A stretch of DNA of 41,153 bases from Clostridium sp. CAG:508. GTDB lineage: Bacteria > Bacillota > Clostridia > TANB77 > CAG-508. The position numbers and the translations under genes were made by a program. This document shows positions 15,512-23,469 of the stretch, piece by piece (the stretch's first letter is position 1; each line of letters starts with the position of its first letter). The stretch is taken from contig FR889109.1 of assembly GCA_000435755.1 (NCBI GenBank), forward strand, positions 153,272-194,424. The letters are read 5' to 3'. A model generated the notes under the pieces. That model did not search any database. It saw only the letters and a program-made list of their open reading frames with translations, and was not told the origin of the DNA.

Positions 15512-16237
15512 ATGTCAGGACATAGCAAATGGCATAATATTGCAGCTAAAAAAGGTAAAGCAGATGCAGCAAGAGGAAAAATATTTACAAAATTAGGTAG
15601 AGAATTATTAATTGCAGTAAAAGAGGGAGGACCTGATCCTGCTGGTAATTCTAAATTAAAAGATGTTATTGCAAAATGTAAAGCAAATAACATGCCAAAT
15701 GATACAATAAATAATGCAATCAAAAAAGCTTCAGGAGCTGGAAGTAATGAAAATTATGAAGAAATCATTTATGAGGGATATGGAGCAAATGGTGTTGCAG
15801 TTATAGTTGAAGCAAGTACAGACAACAAAAACAGAACAGCAGCAGATGTACGTCATGCATTTGATAAAGCAGGTGGAAACTTAGGAACAACAGGATGTGT
15901 ATCATATTTATTTAGTAAAAAAGGTGTAATAGTAATTGATAAAACTACAACAAATCTATCAGAAGATGATATGATGATGTTAGCGCTAGATAGTGGAGCA
16001 GAAGACTTTGAAGCAACTGACGAATGTTATGAAATAACAACTTCACCAGAAGATTTTTCAAAAGTTAGAGAAGCTTTAGAAGCACAAGGATTAGAATTTT
16101 TAGAAGCAGAAGTACAAATGGTACCATCTACATACATTCAATTAAGCGAAAATGATGCACCAAAAATGCAAAGACTAATAGATATGTTAGAAGACCTAGA
16201 TGATGTTATGAACGTATATCACAACTGGGAAGAATAA
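15512..16237 (+). CDS. yebC: YebC/PmpR/TACO1 family protein
   Basis: The 241-residue protein matches the family throughout: MSGHSKWHNIAAKKGKADAA, IFTKLGRELLIAVKEGG, then YEGYGANGVAVIVEASTDN, NRTAADVRHAF and LFSKKGVIVI. Members are described as transcription regulators and, more recently, as helpers for translating proline-rich stretches. The start is the ATG at 15512 with AAGGAGGAG upstream; a longer in-frame start lacks family residues. The -10 box TATAAT is at 15472-15477, with only a weak -35. It is monocistronic, followed by a strong terminator. Confidence 0.95.
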   Translation: MSGHSKWHNIAAKKGKADAARGKIFTKLGRELLIAVKEGGPDPAGNSKLKDVIAKCKANNMPNDTINNAIKKASGAGSNENYEEIIYEGYGANGVAVIVEASTDNKNRTAADVRHAFDKAGGNLGTTGCVSYLFSKKGVIVIDKTTTNLSEDDMMMLALDSGAEDFEATDECYEITTSPEDFSKVREALEAQGLEFLEAEVQMVPSTYIQLSENDAPKMQRLIDMLEDLDDVMNVYHNWEE

Positions 16238-16270
16238 TAAAATTTAATAAAATAGTTCTAAAATAAAAAA

Positions 16271-16312
16271 CATAGCATATATATATTTATATATATGTTA
16301 TGTATTTTTTTT
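16271..16312 (+). terminator. Terminator of yebC
   Basis: A 15-bp AT-rich stem (16271-16285 with 16288-16302, one G-U pair) is followed by a long T run. Confidence 0.8.
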
Positions 16313-16371
16313 GTGCCATTGAGGACAGAGAATTTTGACACGTTTTTAAATTTGATAAAGAGGTACAAGCT

Positions 16372-17265
16372 ATGGATGAAATATTAAAATTTTTACCAGA
16401 AGTATTAAAACAAAAAATCATATCTAGTAATATGAACAATGTAGAAGAAATTAGAGTTAGAACATCTAAACCAGTTATACTAAAAAATAATATAGATGAA
16501 AAAGTATTAGATTATATTACCACTCCTGAAATGATACTTCAAATTTTACAAAGAGTATGTGACAACTCTTTATATTCTTATCAAAGCCAAATATGTGAAG
16601 GATTTATAACCTTAAAAGGTGGACATCGTATAGGAGTGACAGGAAATGCGATAATAAAAGACGAAAAAATAGCAACTTTGAGTTACATTAGTAGTTTAAA
16701 TTTTAGAATTGCAAGGCAAGTGCTAAACTGTAGCAATAAAGCCATTATACATATATTAAACAGAAATACTGTATGGAACACTCTAATTGTTTCACCACCA
16801 GGTTTGGGCAAAACCACATTATTAAAAGACATAATTAGAAGAATTAGTAATGGAATTCCAGAAATGAATTTCAAAGGTATTACTTGTGGAGTAGTAGACG
16901 AAAGAGGTGAAATATCTGCTACATATAAAGGAGTGTCACAAAATGATTTAGGAATAAGAACAGACGTGATAGATAATATACCAAAAGCACTTGGAATGAA
17001 AATGTTAGTTAGATCCATGAGCCCAAAGGTAATAATTGCAGATGAAATAGGCAGCAAAGAAGACATAGAAGCAATTGAATATGCAGTTAGTTCAGGAGTA
17101 AATGGGATATTTACAGCACATGGAGATAGCTTAGAACAAATTAAAGAAAACCCAATATTAAGCCAATTAGTGCTAAATGGATACATAGACAAAATACTGA
17201 TTTTAGACAGCAAAAGAGACGTACACTTGGTATATGAAAAACAAAACCAAAGAAAAGCAGTTTAG
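16372..17265 (+). CDS. spoIIIAA: Stage III sporulation protein AA (ATPase)
   Basis: SpoIIIAA is the secretion-type ATPase of the SpoIIIA-SpoIIQ channel between mother cell and forespore. The 297-residue protein has a Walker A PPGLGKTT (about residues 142-149), VDERGEISATYKG, a Walker B-like KVIIADEIGSKED (about 220) and GIFTAHG. It is the first gene of an eight-gene operon with short gaps. The upstream 60 bases hold no convincing promoter to my eye; a sigma-E promoter is expected from Bacillus. AAAGAGGT lies 7 bases before the ATG. Confidence 0.96.
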   Translation: MDEILKFLPEVLKQKIISSNMNNVEEIRVRTSKPVILKNNIDEKVLDYITTPEMILQILQRVCDNSLYSYQSQICEGFITLKGGHRIGVTGNAIIKDEKIATLSYISSLNFRIARQVLNCSNKAIIHILNRNTVWNTLIVSPPGLGKTTLLKDIIRRISNGIPEMNFKGITCGVVDERGEISATYKGVSQNDLGIRTDVIDNIPKALGMKMLVRSMSPKVIIADEIGSKEDIEAIEYAVSSGVNGIFTAHGDSLEQIKENPILSQLVLNGYIDKILILDSKRDVHLVYEKQNQRKAV

Positions 17266-17276
17266 GAGGAAATAAA

Positions 17277-17786
17277 ATGTTAGCTTTTAGATTATTTATA
17301 TTAGCTATGATTATAGTTACAAGTAGCATAATAGGAATACTATTTTCTAAAAAGTATGCAAACAGAGAAAAGGAAATAAAGGAAATGAAAAATGCTCTTA
17401 ATATGTTTGCAACTAAAATTAAATTTACATATGAGCCTATTCCAAATGTTTTTATGGAAATAGCAAACAAAATAGGAGGAAATGTTGGGAACATTTTTGA
17501 CAGGGCAGCAAATAGAATGAAAGAAGTTCCAGCAGGAGAGGCGTGGGTACAAGCTTTACAAGAAACCAAGTGTAATTTAAATCAAGAAGACATTTCTGTA
17601 ATGCAAAATTTAGGGAGATTACTAGGACAGACTGATTTAGATGGACAAATTAGTGAAATTGAAGTAGTAAATGACTTCTTGACTGCACAACTAGAAAATG
17701 CTTCAGAAGAACGTAGAAAAAACGAGAAAATGTATAGAACTTTAGGCTTAGTCACAGGATTAACAATTGCAATCATACTGATTTAA
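17277..17786 (+). CDS. spoIIIAB: Stage III sporulation protein AB
   Basis: The 169-residue protein has membrane segments at both ends (about residues 3-20 and 152-169) and a soluble helical middle, the arrangement of SpoIIIAB, which resembles type II secretion GspF proteins. Family-like blocks include AWVQALQETKCNLNQEDISV and LGRLLGQTDLDGQ (the LG..LG.TD motif). It lies 11 bases after spoIIIAA with AGGAGG upstream, in the standard operon order. Confidence 0.95.
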   Translation: MLAFRLFILAMIIVTSSIIGILFSKKYANREKEIKEMKNALNMFATKIKFTYEPIPNVFMEIANKIGGNVGNIFDRAANRMKEVPAGEAWVQALQETKCNLNQEDISVMQNLGRLLGQTDLDGQISEIEVVNDFLTAQLENASEERRKNEKMYRTLGLVTGLTIAIILI

Positions 17787-17802
17787 AAGGAGATATAAAG
17801 TT

Positions 17803-17997
17803 ATGGATATTAGTTTATTATTTAAAATAGCAGCAATTGGAATTTTAGTAGCTGTGCTATATCAAGTTCTAGTAAGAGCAGGAAGAGAAGATCAAGCAAT
17901 GATGACAACATTAGCAGGACTTGTAATTGTTCTTACTCTTGTAATAAAAGAAATTAGCACACTATTTACTAGTGTAAGAACGATGTTTGGACTATAA
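17803..17997 (+). CDS. spoIIIAC: Stage III sporulation protein AC
   Basis: The 64-residue protein has two membrane helices (about residues 5-26 and 33-60), the SpoIIIAC layout. Typical segments are LFKIAAIGILVAVLYQVL, GREDQAMMTTLAGLVIVL and a final VRTMFGL. It is an inner component of the feeding channel in the mother-cell membrane. AAGGAG precedes the ATG, and the gene sits between AB and AD in canonical order. Confidence 0.96.
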   Translation: MDISLLFKIAAIGILVAVLYQVLVRAGREDQAMMTTLAGLVIVLTLVIKEISTLFTSVRTMFGL

Positions 17998-18014
17998 GAA
18001 AGGATAAAAAGGCA

Positions 18015-18402
18015 ATGGATATAATTAAAATTATTGGAGTTCGGGCTGATTTCACTAATTATAATTGTAATTGTAAAACAATATAGACCAGAATTTGTGC
18101 TGTATGTTTCTTTAGCAGCAGGAGTACTGATTTTAGTAATGATAATGGACAAGATAGGAGCAATAATAGATTTACTAACAACCTTATCAAATAAAACTGC
18201 AATAAACAATGAATTTCTAATACTCCTAATAAAAATAACTGGAATAGCATTTTTGACGGAATTTACAGTTAGCATTTGCAAAGACACAGGAGAAACAGCA
18301 ATAGCCAATAAAGTAGACTTGGGTGGAAAAGTTTTAATTATTTCTATGTCAATACCAATAATAGCAAGTCTTTTAGAAACAATATTAAAACTATTGCCAT
18401 GA
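18015..18402 (+). CDS. spoIIIAD: Stage III sporulation protein AD, requires a +1 frameshift
   Basis: The family begins MDIIKIIG(V/I)G-L. From the ATG at 18015 the zero frame reads MDIIKIIGV, then CGG, and stops at TAG 18084-18086 after 23 codons. Skipping C18042 (GTT-C-GGG) continues as GLISLIIIVIVKQYRPEF and runs to 18402, giving 128 residues, the normal SpoIIIAD length with four membrane helices. The shift falls within the first membrane helix. A TTG at 18034 could start a shortened protein in the downstream frame but would lose half that helix. The other seven spoIIIA genes are intact. Possible explanations are programmed +1 frameshifting at a rare CGG codon, an inactivating mutation or a sequence error; see findings. 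Confidence 0.85.
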
Positions 18403-18417
18403 AAAGGAATTAAACAA

Positions 18418-19569
18418 ATGAAAAAAATATTTATCATGACCATTTTATTTTTAATTTTTATTCCAAGCATTTGCACAGCAACAGAAACAACTAGTCAAGA
18501 TGTTTTACAATCACAACAAGAAGAATTGAACATATCAAGCTTTATAAAAGAAGCACAAAAGTATACACAAAATACTTTTAAAGATATAGATGTAAATGAA
18601 TTATTTACTTCAGCAATTACTGGCAAAATAGACAATGACACAATTATAAAAAGCATAGTAAGTTTAGTAGGAAAAGAAGTATTAAACTGTGCTACTGTAT
18701 TAGGAAGCATACTTGTAATAATTATAATTCATAGCATATTAAAAAGTATTAGTGAAGGATTAGAAAACAAAAATGTTGCCCAAATTACATATTATGTTCA
18801 ATATATTTTGATAGTTACTTTGATAATGGCAAATTTCTCAGATATTCTTCAAATGGTAAAAACAAGTATTCAAAACTTAGTTGGATTTATGAATAGTCTA
18901 GTGCCACTGCTTATTACTTTAATGCTAACTACTGGTAACTTTGCATCTGCTGGAATATTAGAACCAATTATATTATTTATAATAACTTTCATAGGCAACT
19001 TTATAACTACTATTTTACTACCATTTGTACTAATATCAACAGCATTAGCAATTATCTCAAAAGTATCTAGCAGAATTCAAGTAGACAAGCTATCAAAGTT
19101 CTTTAATTCTACAGTTGTATGGACATTAGGAGTTGTACTTACTTTATTTGTAGGAATAATTTCAGTAGAAGGAAGCTTAAGCAGTACAGTAGATGGAATA
19201 ACTGCAAAAACTACTAAAGCCGCCGTCTCAAATTTTATACCAGTAGTAGGTAAAATATTAGGTGATGCAGTAGATACTGTAATGGGGTGTAGCAATATAT
19301 TAAAAAATGCAGTTGGAATAGTTGGAGTAGTAGTAGTAATTGCAATATGTGTTGGACCAATAATTAAACTTGCAATACTGATGGGACTATATTACTTAGC
19401 AGGAGCTGTATGTCAACCAATAGCAGATGAAAAAATAGTAAAGCTTTTAGAAGAAATGGGAAACACTTTTAAAATGTTACTTGCTATTATGTGTAGTGTG
19501 TCTGTAATGTTAATTGTGGGAACTACTTTGGTGCTGAAGATAACGAATAGTGGACTGATGTATAGATAG
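18418..19569 (+). CDS. spoIIIAE: Stage III sporulation protein AE
   Basis: SpoIIIAE is the largest polytopic membrane protein of the SpoIIIA complex. The 383-residue product has an N-terminal signal-like segment (about residues 1-20, ending near CTATE), a soluble stretch, then about six to seven hydrophobic helices. Family-like blocks are LVPLLITLMLTTGN, ISTALAIISKVSSRIQVDKLS and YYLAGAVCQPIADEKIVKLL. The ATG follows spoIIIAD by 15 bases with AAAGGA upstream. Confidence 0.95.
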   Translation: MKKIFIMTILFLIFIPSICTATETTSQDVLQSQQEELNISSFIKEAQKYTQNTFKDIDVNELFTSAITGKIDNDTIIKSIVSLVGKEVLNCATVLGSILVIIIIHSILKSISEGLENKNVAQITYYVQYILIVTLIMANFSDILQMVKTSIQNLVGFMNSLVPLLITLMLTTGNFASAGILEPIILFIITFIGNFITTILLPFVLISTALAIISKVSSRIQVDKLSKFFNSTVVWTLGVVLTLFVGIISVEGSLSSTVDGITAKTTKAAVSNFIPVVGKILGDAVDTVMGCSNILKNAVGIVGVVVVIAICVGPIIKLAILMGLYYLAGAVCQPIADEKIVKLLEEMGNTFKMLLAIMCSVSVMLIVGTTLVLKITNSGLMYR

Positions 19570-19607
19570 GCGCTAGTTGAAAAATGATTTATAGGAGAGA
19601 AGAAAAA

Positions 19608-20195
19608 ATGAATTGGATAAGTGGTTGGATTCAAGGAATAATAATAGCGGTTATAATCGGTACAATTATTGAAATGCTCCTGCCAGATGGCAATTGTAAA
19701 AAGTATGTTAAGGTTGTAATTGGAGTATACATCTTGTTTTCAATAGTTTCTCCTGTAATAACCAAAGTTACAGGCAATGAATTTAGAGTATCAGACATAT
19801 ATGACATAAATACATATATAGAAGTATCTACAAAAAGCAGTCAGGAAAATATAGAGAATAGCCAACAAAATCAAATTAAACAAGTATATATAACAAACTT
19901 GAAAAATGATATGAAGCAAAAGATACAAGAAAAAGGGTATAGTGTTAAAAGTTTGACTTTAGAAATATCTAATGATGAGCAATATACTTTAAAAAAGATA
20001 TTTGCACAAGTTACCAAAAGGAAAAATGAAGAAAACAACGAGGTTAAGGGTGTAAATGAAATAAATATTACAATTAGCAATACTACTGAAAACATAGAAG
20101 AGGATATAAGCATTTCAACTAAGGAACAAAATGATTTGAAAGCATATTTAAGTGGCATATATAACTTAGAAGAGAAAAATATAAATATAAATTAG
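19608..20195 (+). CDS. spoIIIAF: Stage III sporulation protein AF
   Basis: The 195-residue protein starts MNWISGWIQGIIIAVIIGTIIEMLLPDG, the characteristic SpoIIIAF N terminus with two membrane helices (about residues 6-25 and 34-54). A soluble ring-building-type domain follows. I chose the ATG at 19608 because AGGAGAG lies about 9 bases upstream; an ATG at 19584 would add non-family residues. It is part of the spoIIIA operon. Confidence 0.93.
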   Translation: MNWISGWIQGIIIAVIIGTIIEMLLPDGNCKKYVKVVIGVYILFSIVSPVITKVTGNEFRVSDIYDINTYIEVSTKSSQENIENSQQNQIKQVYITNLKNDMKQKIQEKGYSVKSLTLEISNDEQYTLKKIFAQVTKRKNEENNEVKGVNEINITISNTTENIEEDISISTKEQNDLKAYLSGIYNLEEKNININ

Positions 20196-20206
20196 GAGGA
20201 GTGAAT

Positions 20207-20809
20207 ATGTTTAAGGAGAAAATAAAGGAACTAGTTTCAAAATCAGATGATGGAAATAACAAAAAGAAAATTGAAAACCTAGTATTTTTTTTAATTATAC
20301 TTATTGTAGTATTAGTAGCTATAAACTTAATTTGGAAGGATAAAAAGGAAGATACCAAAAGTACAGATAGCAATAAAAAACTAGCTACACAAGAACAAAG
20401 TATTACAGAACAAAAAGATAATAACTTGTGCAATCAGTTAGAAGACATACTTCAAAAAATAAATGGAGTAGGAAATGTAAAGGTTTTAATTACATATTCA
20501 CAAACTAGCCAAACAGTTCCGTTATATAACGAAGAATCATCTCAAAAAGACACTCAAGAACAAGATAAAACTGGTGGAACAAGAAAGTTAGTCGAAACAG
20601 ACGTAAAAAGAGAAGTTATATATCAAGAAACTAATGGAAGCAAAACACCTATAACACAAAGCACTGTGAGTCCAAAAGTTGAAGGCGCAATTGTTACAGC
20701 ACAAGGAGCTACAAATACAAATATAAAAGCTGATATTATTCAAGCAGTCGAAGCGGTTACAGGTTTGGCATCACACAAAATACAAGTTTTTGCAATGAGC
20801 GAAAATTAA
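20207..20809 (+). CDS. spoIIIAG: Stage III sporulation protein AG
   Basis: SpoIIIAG forms the large ring of the feeding channel. The 200-residue protein has one membrane helix (about residues 25-45), a variable acidic linker, then the ring domain with the family motif INGVGNVKVLITY and a C-terminal ANIKADIIQAVEAVTGL-like block. The ATG at 20207 has GGAGGA 6 bases upstream; a GTG at 20201 would abut the ribosome binding site. It lies 11 bases after spoIIIAF. Confidence 0.95.
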   Translation: MFKEKIKELVSKSDDGNNKKKIENLVFFLIILIVVLVAINLIWKDKKEDTKSTDSNKKLATQEQSITEQKDNNLCNQLEDILQKINGVGNVKVLITYSQTSQTVPLYNEESSQKDTQEQDKTGGTRKLVETDVKREVIYQETNGSKTPITQSTVSPKVEGAIVTAQGATNTNIKADIIQAVEAVTGLASHKIQVFAMSEN

Positions 20810-20822
20810 GAAAGGATTTGAA

Positions 20823-21479
20823 ATGGTATATATGAAAATTTTAAAAAGAAATCAAATTGTTGTTGCAGTAATAGCGCTTATGCTAGTTACAGCAGGATAT
20901 TTAAATTTTGCAAACCAAAATAAAGAAAGTAATTTAATACCTACAAGTAGTGCAGCTGATTCAGAACTAATGGCGGGAATAGGTGATGCTCAATTAGTGA
21001 GTGCAAATGAGACTAAAGAGAATAACCAAACACAAAATGAAACTGTAGAAAATACAGAAAATGTTGCTACTACGAATAAAACTAAAGAAGATACAGCTAG
21101 CAACATAACTCAAAATACATCAGCACAAGAAGATAGTTATTTTGCACAGTCGAGATTAGACAGAGACAAAATGTATTCTCAAATGTTAGACAATTACCAA
21201 AAAATATTAGAAACTAATAATTTAAGTTCAGAAGAAAAGAAAACAGCACAAGAAGAAATAAAAAGAATAAACAATGAAAAAAATGCTATTATGATAGCTG
21301 AGAATTTAATAAAAACAAAAGGTTTTCAAGATATTGTGATATTTGTAAATAATGGAAATGTAACAGGTGTAGTGCAAAAAGACAAACTAGACGAAAAAGA
21401 TATTGCACAAATTCAAAATATTATAACCAGAGAGCTAAATGCAAAAACAAATAAAATAAATATAAGTGGTAAAAATTGA
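20823..21479 (+). CDS. spoIIIAH: Stage III sporulation protein AH
   Basis: SpoIIIAH pairs with SpoIIQ across the two membranes around the forespore. The 218-residue protein has one N-terminal membrane helix (about residues 11-27), a Thr/Asn/Glu-rich linker, and a YscJ/FliF-like domain starting near YFAQSRLDRDKMYSQML, a block typical of the family, and ending NIITRELNAKTNKINISGKN. It is the last gene of the operon; the next gene's promoter overlaps its final codons. No terminator separates them. AAAGGA is 6 bases before the ATG. Confidence 0.95.
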   Translation: MVYMKILKRNQIVVAVIALMLVTAGYLNFANQNKESNLIPTSSAADSELMAGIGDAQLVSANETKENNQTQNETVENTENVATTNKTKEDTASNITQNTSAQEDSYFAQSRLDRDKMYSQMLDNYQKILETNNLSSEEKKTAQEEIKRINNEKNAIMIAENLIKTKGFQDIVIFVNNGNVTGVVQKDKLDEKDIAQIQNIITRELNAKTNKINISGKN

Positions 21480-21551
21480 CCACTTTACATAATTATGATA
21501 TAATATATGTGTTACCATTTTATTAATGATATGGAAGAGTTTTCATATCAA
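21476..21551 (+). promoter_or_regulatory. Promoter and leader hairpin of the tandem OB-fold gene
   Basis: TTGACC (21476-21481), a 17-base spacer and TATAAT (21499-21504) overlap the end of spoIIIAH. The leader holds a 7-bp inverted repeat, TGATATG/CATATCA (21527-21533 with 21545-21551), before the ribosome binding site. Confidence 0.65.
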
Positions 21552-21579
21552 ATACAAGAGATTTTTGGAGGTATAAAAA

Positions 21580-22194
21580 ATGAACAACTATAGGAATGAC
21601 GCACTATTAGCTGGCCACCTTGTTGAAAATTTCGAGTTTCATCACAGAAATGGAACGCAAAAAATCTTTGAGGGAAAAATGGAGGTTGAAAGAAAAAGCG
21701 GAAAAAAGGATATTGTGATTTTGCAGATGCCAGAAGAAAAGCTGAAACTAATGGAGGAATTTAAGGAAGGAGATCCTATTTTTGTTAGCGGAGAAATTCG
21801 CACACACAAATATATGGGGGATGATGAAAAGTCCCATTGCAAAGTATATGTGTACGTGTCAAGAATCTATTTGACAACTAACACCACAGACCTGAATAAC
21901 ACTATAAGAGTTACGGGTAAGCTAATAAAAAAAGAAACTTTTCGGAAGAACCATTATGGTAAAGAAATAACAGGAGCTATAATTTCTACTAAAAGCAATT
22001 GCGGACATCGATATGCCTATGTTCCAGTTATCTTTTGGGGAGATCTGGCAGAAAAAATAATTTTAAACTACGAAGTTGGCGATGAAATTAGAATAAAAGG
22101 CAAATTTCAATCTCGAGATTACATAAAAAGAACGGAAAATGAAATTGAGCTTCGAACGTCCTTTGAAGTTTCTGCTTCCAAAATAATTCTCTAA
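21580..22194 (+). CDS. Tandem OB-fold, single-stranded-DNA-binding-like protein
   Basis: The 204-residue protein consists of two similar halves (about residues 1-105 and 108-204). Each has the SSB/PriB-type OB pattern: 'N-x-x-x-x-x-G-x-L' start, a strand pair, then 'GDxIxVxGxxxxxx' (EGDPIFVSGEIRTH and VGDEIRIKGKFQSR), ending on a hydrophobic strand. The second half is closest to SSB (TIRVTGKLIKKETF, then VPVIFWGDLAEKI). It lacks the acidic C-terminal tip that canonical Ssb uses to recruit partners, so it is probably not the housekeeping Ssb. Parts are clearly GC-richer than the neighbours (42% in the line at 21781) and it contains an in-frame CGG, suggesting acquisition. It is monocistronic. 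Confidence 0.72.
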   Translation: MNNYRNDALLAGHLVENFEFHHRNGTQKIFEGKMEVERKSGKKDIVILQMPEEKLKLMEEFKEGDPIFVSGEIRTHKYMGDDEKSHCKVYVYVSRIYLTTNTTDLNNTIRVTGKLIKKETFRKNHYGKEITGAIISTKSNCGHRYAYVPVIFWGDLAEKIILNYEVGDEIRIKGKFQSRDYIKRTENEIELRTSFEVSASKIIL

Positions 22195-22201
22195 AATCCT
22201 T

Positions 22202-22239
22202 AAAAGGTAGCTAAAACACAGCTACCTTTTAAATTTTTT
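22202..22239 (+). terminator. Terminator of the tandem OB-fold gene
   Basis: A perfect 11-bp stem (22202-22212 with 22220-22230) is followed by a T run. Confidence 0.85.
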
Positions 22240-22250
22240 GCCATTTTTTA

Positions 22251-22278
22251 TTGTATTTTTTTTATTTATTGGTATAAT
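22251..22278 (+). promoter_or_regulatory. Promoter of pfkA
   Basis: TTGTAT (22251-22256), a 16-base spacer and a perfect TATAAT (22273-22278) lie 33 bases before the start codon. Confidence 0.6.
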
Positions 22279-22310
22279 AGTAGCAGTGAAGATTGAAAGG
22301 TGGAAATATT

Positions 22311-23453
22311 ATGGTAAAAAGAGTAGCCATTTTAGCAAATGGTGGAGATGTTTCAGGATTTAATGCAGTTATTAGAGCAATTATAAAAACTGCTGAAAAT
22401 AATAATGTAGAATGTTATGGTTTTATAGATGGATATAGAGGACTATTGGAAAACAATTATGTACAATTATGCACAAGTGCTACAGGAAATGCAATAGGAA
22501 TATTGCCAAAGGGAGGTTCAATAATTGGCTCATCTACAAATTCAAATGTATTTTGCTATCCAGTAGAAGAGAACGGAGAAACAGTATATAAAGACTTATC
22601 AGATAAATGTGTAGAAAATATAAAAAATGATGGTATAGATTGTCTATTTACCCTAGGTGGAGATGGAACACAAAAATCAGCAAGAGATCTATCTCTTAAA
22701 GGTATAAATGTAATTGGAGTTCCAAAGACAATAGATAATGATGTTGCATGTACAGAAATTACATTTGGATATAACACAGCAGTAAGTGTTGCAGCAGAAG
22801 CTCTAGATAGACTTCATACTACAGGAGATACACATCACAGAATTATGGTGTTAGAAGTTATGGGAAGATATGCAGGGTGGATTGCACTAGAGTCGGCCAT
22901 TGCTGGAGGAGCAGATGTTGCATTAATTCCAGAAATTCCTTATGATATAAATAAAGCAGCACAAAAAATTCTTAATCGTAAAAAGCGTGGAAAACAATTT
23001 AGCGTAGTAGTTGTTGCAGAGGGAGCAAAGCCAATAGGTGGAGATATTACAGTAAAAGCTGTAAGAAATAAAGGAGAAGGTGTAGATAATAACAAACTTG
23101 GAGGTGCAGGAGAAAAAGTTGCTCAGCAACTTCAAGAATTAACAGGATTAGAAGCAAGATGTACAGTACTAGGATATATGCAAAGAGGAGGAAGTCCAAC
23201 TTCATTTGATAGGGTACTTTCTACTAAATATGGAGCAAAAGCTATGGAACTTGCTTTAGCAGGAAAATTCAATGTACTAACAGTTATAAAAGACGGAAGA
23301 TTAAACAGTGTTCCATTAGAGGATGTTGTTGGAAATAACAAAAAAATTGGAGCTGTTTCTGGCAATACACCAGAGAGTAACATTAGAAGAGTAAATTTAG
23401 ATAATGATTTAGTAAAAACAGCAAGAGATATTGGAATAAATCTAGGAGATTAA
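22311..23453 (+). CDS. pfkA: 6-phosphofructokinase
   Basis: The enzyme phosphorylates fructose 6-phosphate in glycolysis. The 380-residue protein carries LANGGDVSGFNAVIRA, GGDGTQKSA, PKTIDNDV, VEVMGRYAGWIA and GYMQRGGSPTSFDR. The residue after GGD is Gly (ATP-type, position 104 in E. coli numbering), but PKTIDND has the Lys that is typical of pyrophosphate-dependent enzymes (position 124). Length and motifs fit the longer, mixed clade rather than E. coli PfkA (320 residues). ATP is the likelier phosphate donor, but pyrophosphate is not excluded. The start is the ATG at 22311, with AAAGGTGG 6 bases upstream. argS follows 16 bases later. Confidence 0.93.
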   Translation: MVKRVAILANGGDVSGFNAVIRAIIKTAENNNVECYGFIDGYRGLLENNYVQLCTSATGNAIGILPKGGSIIGSSTNSNVFCYPVEENGETVYKDLSDKCVENIKNDGIDCLFTLGGDGTQKSARDLSLKGINVIGVPKTIDNDVACTEITFGYNTAVSVAAEALDRLHTTGDTHHRIMVLEVMGRYAGWIALESAIAGGADVALIPEIPYDINKAAQKILNRKKRGKQFSVVVVAEGAKPIGGDITVKAVRNKGEGVDNNKLGGAGEKVAQQLQELTGLEARCTVLGYMQRGGSPTSFDRVLSTKYGAKAMELALAGKFNVLTVIKDGRLNSVPLEDVVGNNKKIGAVSGNTPESNIRRVNLDNDLVKTARDIGINLGD

Positions 23454-23469
23454 AAGAAAGGGTGTAACA

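Noticed and set aside
16683..17213. 176-codon minus-strand open frame
   Set aside because: Shadow of spoIIIAA; no ribosome binding site and no family resemblance.
18034..18402. spoIIIAD as a normal gene starting at TTG 18034
   Set aside because: This start has no good ribosome binding site and would lose the conserved MDIIKIIGVG and half of the first membrane helix, which are encoded in the other frame just upstream. Kept as a fallback.
17892..18476. 194-codon minus-strand open frame across spoIIIAC-AD
   Set aside because: Antisense to hydrophobic sporulation genes; its hydrophobicity is a by-product of their codon use.
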